From Candidatus Fermentibacteraceae bacterium (GTDB lineage: Bacteria > Fermentibacterota > Fermentibacteria > Fermentibacterales > JCC-6), in NCBI GenBank assembly GCA_030596465.1, contig JAUVJW010000133.1:1-5911 (forward strand): 5,911 nucleotides of DNA, in the 5' to 3' direction. Position numbers and translations under genes: made by a program. Below, in pieces: positions 1 to 5,703 of the stretch (position 1 is its first letter; every line of letters begins with the position of its first letter). The notes below the pieces were generated by a model. It ran no database searches and was not told where the DNA came from. It worked only from the letters and a program-made list of their open reading frames with translations.

Positions 1-1
1 A

Positions 2-544
2 GAAGCCATGATACATTGCCGACGCGCAATGGATATCTATAAGGAACTTGGAGACAAAACAGGTATTGTAGCAATTTACGGGAAAATGGGGCACATGTAT
101 CTGACTCAGGGGCTGGGAACTAAAGCCCTGGAGTACTACCATGCAGCTTTGAAGACAAAGCAGAAATCCAACGTCGGAGAGAAGGAACTTGCTTCATGCT
201 ATTTCAATATTGGTGTCTGCTATGCGACTATCAACAAACTTGACCTTGCTCTCTCCTTCTACGAACCTGCACAGTCAGTCTGGGAGCAGTCAGATAAAAA
301 TTGTAATCTGCCGATACTCTACAACAATCTCGGCACCATTTTCGGTAAAAAGGGCGAGCTTGAAAGCGCCCGGAAATACTTTCTGAAAGCTCTTGCTGTC
401 AGTGAAGCCATTGGGGAAAAAACGCAGACAGCCAGCACACTTTGTAACCTTGGCAGTCTGTATGAAGACCTGCGCGAATATGAAGTGGCGCATGAGTACT
501 ATCTCAAGAGCCATGCGTTGTATGAGAAACTTGGTAACAGGTGA
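2..544 (+). CDS. Tetratricopeptide-repeat protein, partial at left edge, ending at an in-frame TGA
   Basis: This is the middle of a TPR protein whose true start lies left of the window. The frame is open to base 2, and the residues before the first ATG (base 8) already belong to a TPR helix (EA-MIHCRRAMDIYKELGDK), so that ATG is internal. About four to five TPR units of roughly 40 residues follow, with the usual small/large pattern: ALEYYHAAL, YNNLGTIFGKKGELESARKYFLKAL and YEDLREYEVAHEYYLKSHALYEKLG. TPR arrays form a helical superhelix used as a protein-protein docking surface; the partner is unknown. No signal peptide is visible, but the N-terminus is missing. The frame stops at TGA 542-544 in the loop between two repeats, and the next entry is its continuation in the same frame. 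Either the gene is nonsense-mutated or the TGA is read through. The TPR assignment is secure. Confidence 0.85.
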   Translation, partial: EAMIHCRRAMDIYKELGDKTGIVAIYGKMGHMYLTQGLGTKALEYYHAALKTKQKSNVGEKELASCYFNIGVCYATINKLDLALSFYEPAQSVWEQSDKNCNLPILYNNLGTIFGKKGELESARKYFLKALAVSEAIGEKTQTASTLCNLGSLYEDLREYEVAHEYYLKSHALYEKLGNR

Positions 545-1105
545 GGAGCAACCTACGCAAGTTCCTGTATAGGCGGTGTCTGCATTCATCTGACCCGTTT
601 CGATGAAGCGGAAGAACTAATCGGGAAATCCCTGGAATTATGCCGATCACTGAAGATGGTGGATATGGAAATTGCCTGCCTGGGCAAATTAACGGATCTG
701 TACGAAAAGAAGGGTGATTTGAAGAAGGCGCTTAATTACTCAAGAGAACTCAACACGCGTCAGAAAGAGCACACAAACGAGAAGAGCATAGAAAAAATAT
801 CTACGCTTCAAGTGCAGTTCGAGACCGAGAAAAAGGAAAAGGAAGCTGAGATATACCGTTTGAAAAACACAGAACTAACTGAAATCAACAATCAGCTTCG
901 TGATGCAATTGCGGATGTGACTAAGCTTCAGGGAATGCTTCCGATATGTGCGAGTTGTAAAAAGATCAGAGATGATGAAGGCTACTGGCAGCAGATTGAG
1001 TCCTATATTTCCGATCACACAACCGCGACATTTTCCCATGGAATTTGTCCGGAATGTTTAATCAAGCTTTATGGTGAGGACTACTCCTCGAAGAAAAGCG
1101 AATAG
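545..1105 (+). pseudogene. Same-frame continuation of the TPR gene: last TPRs, coiled coil, CxxC...CxxC tail
   Basis: Directly after TGA 542-544 the same frame runs to TAG 1103-1105. It begins GATYASSCIGGVCIHLTRFDEAEELIGKSLELC, a TPR unit that fits the register of the preceding repeats, and then YEKKGDLKKALNYSRELN. A charged heptad-like stretch (about 781-940) looks like a coiled coil. The final 50 residues carry CASCKKIRDDEGYWQQIESYI, then FSHGICPECLIKLYGE, giving two CxxC pairs (codons 947-949 and 956-958; 1046-1048 and 1055-1057) that could bind a metal. I know this tail as an unnamed C-terminal module after coiled coils in PAS, GGDEF or response-regulator proteins, so a cytoplasmic signalling role is inferred. 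The first internal ATG (656) lies inside a TPR helix and has no ribosome-binding site, so this is not an independent gene. It is called a pseudogene segment because of the stop; it is otherwise undamaged, so a sequencing error or readthrough is possible. Confidence 0.7.
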
Positions 1106-1170
1106 TTATTTACAGGGAATCAGCTTCATTTGCAGTTATTCAAACACATAGGGTTGAAAGGCAAGTATCT

Positions 1171-2646
1171 ATGCAAAAGAGAAAGATGCTTCTATTTGTT
1201 TCATTAGTGCTGCTGACTTCGGTGTCATCTGCACAAATGGAGCCAGCGGTTCAGTGGACAAATACTTTTGGCGGCAGCATTTACGAGTTCGGACGGGGTG
1301 TTCAGCAGACAACAGATGGTGGATACATTGTTGTGGGAGATACGGATTCCTACGGGGAAGGTAATTTTGATGTCTGGCTTATAAAAACAGACAGTGAGGG
1401 CGATACCCTCTGGACAAAAACTTATGGATGGCTCGGAGAAGACCGGGGGTTCTCAGTAGATCAGACCGCAGACGGGGGATACATTGTAGCAGGCTATACC
1501 AGTTCTTACGGAGCAGGCGGCCTTGATATGTGGCTGGTAAGAACTGATAGTGCCGGAGATTCTCTGTGGACAAAAACATTCGGTGGATTATACTGGGATT
1601 GGGCCACATCAGTACAGCAAACCTCTGACGGAGGATTCATTCTTACAGGCATGACGGATACCTCCGGTACGGGAGACTGGGATGTCTGTCTGGTAAAAAC
1701 GGACATAAATGGAGAGGCTGAGTGGGTAAGACTGTTCGGAGCTGACAATTGTGATAACGGTATGTCGGTTTGTCAGACCGATGACGGTGGCTATATCGTT
1801 CTCTCTGATACCTATTCTTACGGGGCGGGAAGCAGCGATTTCTGGTTGATAAAGACGGACGGCAATGGTATTTCGTTATGGACGAAAACTTTTGGGGGAA
1901 GCGACTGTGAGCGCAGCCACTCTGTACGGCAGACTGCAGATGGAGGATACATAATTGCAGGTGACACAAAGTCATACGGCTCAGGTGATTATGATGTCTG
2001 GCTGGTGAAAACCGACAGCAGTGGTGAAAGTGAATGGACACGAACTTTTGGTGGGGTTGACGAAGACTGTGGCTGTTCGGTTCGGCAAACAGATGATGAC
2101 GGGTATGTTGTTGCCGGTTACACTGAATCTATTGGAGCAGGAAACTTTGATGTCTGGCTTGTGAGGACCGATGATACAGGTGATACTGTCTGGTCGAAAA
2201 CAATTGGAGGAGAGAATCTGGATCGGGGCAGATCGATTGATCTGACCTCGGACGGCGGATTTATCGTCGCTGGGAGTACATACGATTATTTTGCAGGGGA
2301 GTACAATGTTTTCCTAATCAAACTGGGTCCGGAAACCTCGATTTCTCAACAGCCTGGTTTGACACCCGAGTTGTCAGATATTCACACTTATCCCAATCCT
2401 TTCAGCTTTTCGGCAACAATTGCTTTTGCTGTTCCATCAATGTCTGAAGGGACGGTGTCTCTGTCTATCTACGATGCTTCCGGCAGAATTGTAATTACTC
2501 TTGTCAATCAGCAGATGAAAGCCGGTTCCTATTCTCTTGTCTGGGACGGGACTGACGGGGAAGGCCATCGTGTTTCTTCAGGGGTGTATTTCTGCAGGCT
2601 TGAAGGTTCCTCATTCAGCAGCACAACTCGTCTGATCAGGATGTAA
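1171..2646 (+). CDS. Secreted seven-repeat (probable beta-propeller) protein with FlgD-like/T9SS-like C-terminal domain
   Basis: The 491-residue product starts with a signal peptide: KRK, a hydrophobic core LLFVSLVLLTSV, and probable cleavage after SSA near residue 21. Residues 29-392 are seven tandem repeats of exactly 52 residues, beginning at bases 1255, 1411, 1567, 1723, 1879, 2035 and 2191. Each follows the pattern W-T-K-T-F-G-G...SV-Q-T-x-DGGYIVAG-x-T-x-SYG-x-G-x-x-DVWLVKTD-x-x-G. Seven equal units suggest a seven-bladed beta-propeller; this is inference. Residues 407-491 (YPNPF, LSIYDASGRIV, WDGTDGEG, SGVYFCRL, ending TTRLIRM) match the FlgD-like Ig/T9SS type A C-terminal domain, which takes proteins to the cell surface. 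A weak GAAAGG lies 9 bases before the ATG. The product is probably a surface or exported protein; its ligand is unknown. The repeats are diverged in sequence, so this is not a recent duplication. A catalytic role is not visible. Confidence 0.88.
   Translation: MQKRKMLLFVSLVLLTSVSSAQMEPAVQWTNTFGGSIYEFGRGVQQTTDGGYIVVGDTDSYGEGNFDVWLIKTDSEGDTLWTKTYGWLGEDRGFSVDQTADGGYIVAGYTSSYGAGGLDMWLVRTDSAGDSLWTKTFGGLYWDWATSVQQTSDGGFILTGMTDTSGTGDWDVCLVKTDINGEAEWVRLFGADNCDNGMSVCQTDDGGYIVLSDTYSYGAGSSDFWLIKTDGNGISLWTKTFGGSDCERSHSVRQTADGGYIIAGDTKSYGSGDYDVWLVKTDSSGESEWTRTFGGVDEDCGCSVRQTDDDGYVVAGYTESIGAGNFDVWLVRTDDTGDTVWSKTIGGENLDRGRSIDLTSDGGFIVAGSTYDYFAGEYNVFLIKLGPETSISQQPGLTPELSDIHTYPNPFSFSATIAFAVPSMSEGTVSLSIYDASGRIVITLVNQQMKAGSYSLVWDGTDGEGHRVSSGVYFCRLEGSSFSSTTRLIRM
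1255..2346 (+). repeat. Seven tandem 156-bp coding repeats (52 residues each)
   Basis: Conserved Trp codons recur every 156 bases at 1255, 1411, 1567, 1723, 1879, 2035 and 2191, with no insertion or deletion between units 1 and 6. The best conserved parts are the DGG(Y/F)IV core and the D(V/M/F)(W/C)L(V/I)(K/R)TD strand. The last unit drifts (FLIKLGPE) where it joins the C-terminal domain. Units 3 and 4 are the most divergent internally (for example TLTGMT-like and VLSDT in place of VAGDT). Confidence 0.9.
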
Positions 2647-2691
2647 AATTGTATATGAGAATAGGCTGGATATCATGTGTGCCACGAGAAG

Positions 2692-2751
2692 CTGTTTACA
2701 ACAATCAGGCCCGGTATTGGTATCAGTCATGTTTTAGGACATGTTAAACAG
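2692..2751. promoter_or_regulatory. Nested inverted repeats in the 136-bp gap before the two-helix membrane protein
   Basis: CTGTTTA at 2692-2698 is the exact reverse complement of TAAACAG at 2745-2751. Inside, CATGT (2728-2732) and ACATG (2739-2743) form a second 5-bp dyad with a 6-base gap. The element lies 31 bases before the ATG at 2783. It could be an operator for the downstream gene or a weak stem after the upstream gene. The arms are short and AT-rich and no U-tract follows, so it is not a convincing terminator. Confidence 0.25.
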
Positions 2752-2782
2752 AACTATTTTCACATAAAAAAGGGAGAGATGT

Positions 2783-3436
2783 ATGGCGCAGGTTAAGAAC
2801 AGTGACGAGCTCAGAGTTCGTCTTCAGCAGGCTGCGGGAGAAGATATCCTTGCATTCGGATGGGGTGTACTTGGCATGAAGAATGTGTTTGCCGGGCTTA
2901 CTCCTTCAGCTCTATTTCTTGAATTTGTCTCCTTAACGGGAAAAACTAAGGATATGAGGAGAATTCCCTTTGAGGAACTGGAGTTTATCTATGCCGTTAC
3001 CGGTGATGCATCAACCCCGAAATTGATGAAGCTGAGCCTTGACTCAAGAATTACAGAAGCCATGACCGGAACACTCCTCTACAAGGAGAATTCGGGAACG
3101 CTGTCTCATATACTTTTCAGGAAAATGCCTAACCATGACACTAACAATAAAGCTCCATTCAGAATCATTGAGCAGCTTACAGCGATAAAGCCTGAGCTTG
3201 TTCGCATGCCGGACATAAAAACAGTCAGAAAACCGCAGTCAAAGGGTGGCTGTATACGCCGTTTTGCCCTTATCTCTTTGTTTCTTTCGATTGTTTTCAC
3301 CGTTATCTTTGCCATTACATTGAAAGAGGGTTTTGGAATGGCATCAATAGTTGGTTTTTCAATCGGGGTTCTTTTTGGTGTCATATTTGCTCCTATGATA
3401 CCAGTTTTCAAGAGGATGTTTACCGGTCAGGGGTAA
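2783..3436 (+). CDS. Hypothetical protein: PH/GRAM-like soluble domain plus two C-terminal membrane helices
   Basis: I do not recognise this 217-residue protein. The start is supported by AGGGAG at 2771-2776, six bases before the ATG. There is no signal peptide. Residues 20-75 (GEDILAFGWGVLGMKN, FAGLTPSALFLEF, then MRRIPFEELEFIYAVTG) show the hydrophobic pattern of bacterial PH/GRAM-like domains: a 'vLa' strand, a 'LT...L' strand and an 'IPxEEL' strand. This is inference from pattern only. Residues 76-155 are soluble and polar. Residues 161-180 and 187-208 are two membrane helices separated by a short KEGFG turn, preceded by a basic KGGCIRR. This predicts a cytoplasmic N-terminal domain anchored by a helical hairpin. 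It has its own leader region of 136 bp, so its neighbours say little about its job. Confidence 0.75.
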   Translation: MAQVKNSDELRVRLQQAAGEDILAFGWGVLGMKNVFAGLTPSALFLEFVSLTGKTKDMRRIPFEELEFIYAVTGDASTPKLMKLSLDSRITEAMTGTLLYKENSGTLSHILFRKMPNHDTNNKAPFRIIEQLTAIKPELVRMPDIKTVRKPQSKGGCIRRFALISLFLSIVFTVIFAITLKEGFGMASIVGFSIGVLFGVIFAPMIPVFKRMFTGQG

Positions 3437-3581
3437 TTTATGCCAGATACGGCGAGATGGAAATGACGATTCCGGAATAGTATTACTGCTGGCGCTTCTT
3501 TCTTTTCCATGCGTTGATATTTCTCATGGAGGTGTAACACACAGGCCTGGTGTTAGTGAGGGAGATAAGTATCGGGGTCTC

Positions 3582-3602
3582 GGCTACTCCACTGGAGTAG
3601 TT
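3582..3602 (+). promoter_or_regulatory. Hairpin in the asparaginase upstream region
   Basis: CTACTCC (3584-3590) and GGAGTAG (3594-3600) are perfect reverse complements around a 3-base ACT loop. As RNA the stem can extend by two G-U pairs (3582-3583 with 3601-3602). It lies about 40 bases before the ribosome-binding site of the asparaginase gene. No U-tract follows directly (TTCTCAAGAG), so it does not look like a standard terminator. It could be a leader hairpin, a protein-binding dyad, or chance. Confidence 0.35.
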
Positions 3603-3653
3603 CTCAAGAGTGGTTATTTTGCAGAATACAGATTACACGGAAGGAGCTTCTTT

Positions 3654-4706
3654 ATGAAATCAGGAGTGTTTGTGTTTGCGATAGTAGTAATTTGCTCTGC
3701 GGTATTTGCAGTGGAGACTGATTCATTACCAACTGTTGTCGTTGTTACAACAGGGGGGACTATCGCGGAGAAGTATGATTCGGCCACAGGTGGTGTTGTA
3801 CCTGCTGTGTCCGGCAGTGATCTGCTGGCGGCAGTTCCAGGGTTGAACAGAATTGCAAACATAGAGGTAGTAGAATTCTGCAACATAGACAGCTCTCACA
3901 TGACACCTGATATCTGGAGGAACCTCAGTTCCAGGGTACAGGAGATACTGGAGCAGGAGAATGTCAGGGGAGTTGTTATTACACACGGTACGGACACCAT
4001 GGCAGAGGGGGCATTCTTTCTTGAAACAACCCTTCAGAGCGAGAAGCCTGTGGCTTTTACCGGTTCTATGCGCAGTGGCTCTGACATTAGCCCTGATGGT
4101 TCGGCCAACCTGTACAATGCGGTTCTGCTCGTTTGTTCACCTCAGGCTGATGCATGGGGAGTAACCGTTATTCTGAACCAGTACATCAATTCCGCAAGAC
4201 ATGTAATGAAGGACAATACCACAAATATTCAAACCTTTGATTCCGGAGACTATGGTTATCTGGGCTATATAGTTGAAGATCGGGTTCTCGTTTACAATGC
4301 GGTACTGGAGCATACCCGACTACCGTTGCCGGAAGCACTCCCGGATGTTCCTCTTTTTTATACATTTGCAGGAGATGATGGCAGTTACATAAGGTATGCA
4401 GTTGATCAGGGAGCATCAGGTATTGTTGTGGTGGGTGTTGGTGCAGGCAATGTGAATGCGGAGGTGTATCAAGCTATAGAGTATGCTCTTGGGTTGGATA
4501 TTCCCGTGGTATTCTGCAGTAGAGTCCGTTATGGTGAACCACAGGCTTTGTACGGTGATCAGGGCGGAGGCAGCTCTCTGGTGGAAGCCGGAGCATTACT
4601 GTCGGGAGATTTGAGCCCTTTCAAGGCAAGGTTGCTGCTGATGACAGCACTGGGCCAGGCGGACATGAGCAGTGATGAACTGGGGCTGCTGTTCAGAGCT
4701 TATTGA
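3654..4706 (+). CDS. ansB: Periplasmic type II L-asparaginase
   Basis: This enzyme hydrolyses L-asparagine to L-aspartate and ammonia. The 350-residue product has a clear signal peptide (MKSGVFVFAIVVICSAVFA, cleavage near residue 19), so it should act in the periplasm, as type II enzymes do. Family residues are in place: nucleophile Thr36 in TTGGTIAE, loop Tyr41, substrate-site Ser80/Ser81 in NIDSSHMTP, the catalytic pair Thr113-Asp114 in HGTDTM, and the matching Lys186 in VMKDNTTN. The C-terminal part (SRVRYGEPQALYGDQGGG...SPFKARLLLMTAL...FRAY) carries the GDQGGG-type segment of one subgroup and ends like E. coli AnsB. Length is normal for the family plus leader. AAGGAG at 3641-3646, seven bases before the ATG, supports the start. 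TGA is followed at once by in-frame TAA. Some family members also use glutamine; specificity cannot be read from this. The symbol is by family resemblance. Confidence 0.93.
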   Translation: MKSGVFVFAIVVICSAVFAVETDSLPTVVVVTTGGTIAEKYDSATGGVVPAVSGSDLLAAVPGLNRIANIEVVEFCNIDSSHMTPDIWRNLSSRVQEILEQENVRGVVITHGTDTMAEGAFFLETTLQSEKPVAFTGSMRSGSDISPDGSANLYNAVLLVCSPQADAWGVTVILNQYINSARHVMKDNTTNIQTFDSGDYGYLGYIVEDRVLVYNAVLEHTRLPLPEALPDVPLFYTFAGDDGSYIRYAVDQGASGIVVVGVGAGNVNAEVYQAIEYALGLDIPVVFCSRVRYGEPQALYGDQGGGSSLVEAGALLSGDLSPFKARLLLMTALGQADMSSDELGLLFRAY

Positions 4707-4737
4707 TAAAAAATCTTTGTCAGGCAGGAGACCAGAT

Positions 4738-5057
4738 ATGTTTCTTGAAAAAAGGCTTTTCCCCGTAAAGAAGATAATACGGGAAGAGAGCTGATAAGAA
4801 TCCTCGCCGCGGATGATTCAAGCGACAATCGTTTTCTTCTTAATGTCTTCCGGGAGAGCAAATATGATATCATCCTCATGGACATGCAGATGTCCGTGAT
4901 GGACGGTTTTGCTGCGACTCGTCTAATAAGGGATTGGGAAGACAAAAACAACCTTCCGGCGCCGCCGGTTCTTGCCCTGACGGCATATTCCCTGCCCGAT
5001 GAGATCAAGCAGTGTACTGATGCGGGATGTGACGGTCATATTTCAAAGCCCCAGTGA
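4738..5057 (+). pseudogene. Decayed response-regulator receiver (REC) domain
   Basis: The frame from 4749 to TGA 5055-5057 reads ...GRELIRILAADDSSDNRFLL, then YDIILMDMQMSVMDGFAATRLI, then VLALTAYSL and GCDGHISKP. This is the receiver domain of two-component systems. The acidic pair (4812-4817), phospho-acceptor Asp (4881-4883), Thr (4980-4982) and Lys (5046-5048) are all present. From the second acidic residue to the phospho-Asp are 22 codons, against 44 in CheY, so about 22 residues (end of helix 1, strand 2, helix 2) are missing. The Thr and Lys spacings are normal. There is no ATG in frame ahead of the domain. An ATG at 4738 with AGGAG seven bases upstream lies in another frame and would join only through a shift at the A6 run 4748-4753. 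The usual Pro after DMQM is Ser, and the domain stops right after the Lys. It is probably a fragment of a hybrid kinase or response regulator and non-functional. Confidence 0.75.
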
Positions 5058-5107
5058 TAGTAATAGAACGAATCCGATAACGAAGGTAGAAAGGAAGTAT
5101 TGATCAG

Positions 5108-5134
5108 TTAATCCGGGCAGACGGATTAGATTTT
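5108..5134 (+). terminator. Possible intrinsic terminator between the convergent REC remnant and HAD gene
   Basis: TAATCCG (5109-5115) pairs perfectly with CGGATTA (5122-5128) around a 6-base loop GGCAGA. The stem may extend by one U-G pair (5108 with 5129). It is followed on the + strand by ATTTT (5130-5134), a short U-tract. The position, between the end of plus-strand sequence and the end of the minus-strand gene, fits a terminator for plus-strand transcripts. On the minus strand no U-tract follows, so it is less likely to serve the HAD gene. The stem is only moderately GC-rich. Confidence 0.45.
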
Positions 5135-5145
5135 CCCGGTTCAGA

Positions 5146-5643
5146 TTATTTTTCAGGATTTCTGTTGAAGAATTCACTGATCCACTGAAAGTCACAACCC
5201 GCATTGAAAGCAGCATTTTTGTCGGCGTCCCTGTCGCCAACGAAAAGAACGCTTTCAGGAGAAACCCCGTATAGTTTCATCAAACGGTTAAGCATTTCAG
5301 GAGAAGGTTTTCTGCAGCTGCAACCGCTGTAGGGAATGTGAGGGCACATTTCGATAGTTCCTTCCGCTGGGCTGAAACCAAAGGCTTCCCTGAATGTATC
5401 TTCGAGCAGGCTCATGGCAGTATCTTCTGCGAAGTAACCGGAACCAACACCCCCCTGGTTGCTTGCTATGCCGTATCCTGTGCCGGATTCAGCTCCGGGA
5501 TGAGTCCAGTTGTAACTGGCAAGTTTTTCAATCACATCTGGATACAGGTTCCATTCACCCGGTTTGTTGGGGCATGGCTGTCCCGGAACCGTACAGTATC
5601 TGAGCGTTCCATCGGCATCAAAGATTATTAACCTGTATTCCAT
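5146..5643 (-). CDS. HAD-IIIA family phosphatase with GmhB/HisB-N-type zinc site
   Basis: This 165-residue hydrolase has all HAD motifs: FDADGT (nucleophile Asp9, acid/base Asp11), SNQGG (Ser61, motif II), RKP (Lys112, motif III) and GDRDAD (Asp137, Asp141, motif IV). Cys100, His102, Cys108 and Cys110 (CPHIPYSGCSC) form the structural zinc site known from heptose-1,7-bisphosphate phosphatase (GmhB) and the histidinol-phosphatase half of HisB, with the short loop as in HisB. A segment RYCTVPGQPCPNKPGEW (residues 15-31) after motif I is characteristic of a subfamily usually annotated only as HAD-IIIA hydrolase. It should dephosphorylate a small phosphorylated metabolite in the cytoplasm, perhaps a sugar phosphate. 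No heptose or histidine genes are nearby, so the substrate stays open. GAGGAGGT at 5660-5653, nine bases before the ATG, is an excellent ribosome-binding site and fixes the start. It is convergent with the plus-strand genes. Confidence 0.88.
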   Translation of the reverse strand: MEYRLIIFDADGTLRYCTVPGQPCPNKPGEWNLYPDVIEKLASYNWTHPGAESGTGYGIASNQGGVGSGYFAEDTAMSLLEDTFREAFGFSPAEGTIEMCPHIPYSGCSCRKPSPEMLNRLMKLYGVSPESVLFVGDRDADKNAAFNAGCDFQWISEFFNRNPEK

Positions 5644-5700
5644 TTACAAAATACCTCCTCGTTCAGTTCAGGGTAAATCCAAGCGGTATCCTTTTGTAAA
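5641..5700 (-). promoter_or_regulatory. Inverted repeat spanning the ribosome-binding site and start of the HAD gene
   Basis: TTTACAAAA at 5643-5651 is the exact reverse complement of TTTTGTAAA at 5692-5700. On the minus-strand transcript the downstream arm ends in the first base of the start codon. After a 3-base bulge, four further pairs (UACC with GGUA) would take in the GGU of the GAGGAGGU ribosome-binding site. This could fold into a leader stem covering start and SD. A weak minus-strand promoter (TTGCAC at 5725-5720, 16-base spacer, TATTTT at 5703-5698) would start transcription inside the upstream arm and so exclude the hairpin. Only one of the two readings can hold. Confidence 0.35.
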
Positions 5701-5703
5701 ATA

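Noticed and set aside
542..544. Genome-wide reassignment of UGA as a sense codon
   Set aside because: The asparaginase ends at TGA exactly where family members end, and the other intact genes have no internal TGA.
656..1105. Independent gene starting at ATG 656
   Set aside because: The ATG lies within a TPR helix, has no ribosome-binding site, and clear TPR sequence in the same frame extends back to 545.
1255..2346. Recent tandem duplication or CRISPR-like array
   Set aside because: The 156-bp units are diverged at DNA level and conserved as protein, which is an old coding repeat. There are no spacers.
2655..2747. Small 30-residue Cys- and aromatic-rich ORF (MRIGWISCVPREAV...)
   Set aside because: There is no ribosome-binding site before the ATG, and its length is expected by chance in this gap.
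3106..3411. Minus-strand ORF of 101 codons opposite the membrane protein, and the other antisense ORFs at 1379-2041, 3614-3986, 4186-4416 and 4700-5008
   Set aside because: They are shadows of clearly coding plus-strand frames, with no recognisable domains or ribosome-binding sites.
1171..4706. One operon of repeat protein, membrane protein and asparaginase forming a system
   Set aside because: The gaps of 136 and 217 bp contain dyads and separate leaders, and the functions have no visible link.
4748..4754. A-AAA-AAG as a classic -1 frameshift heptamer for the receiver remnant
   Set aside because: The heptamer is in register with the receiver frame itself, so a tandem slip would leave that frame, not enter it. 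Only a simple slip or indel in the A run would work.
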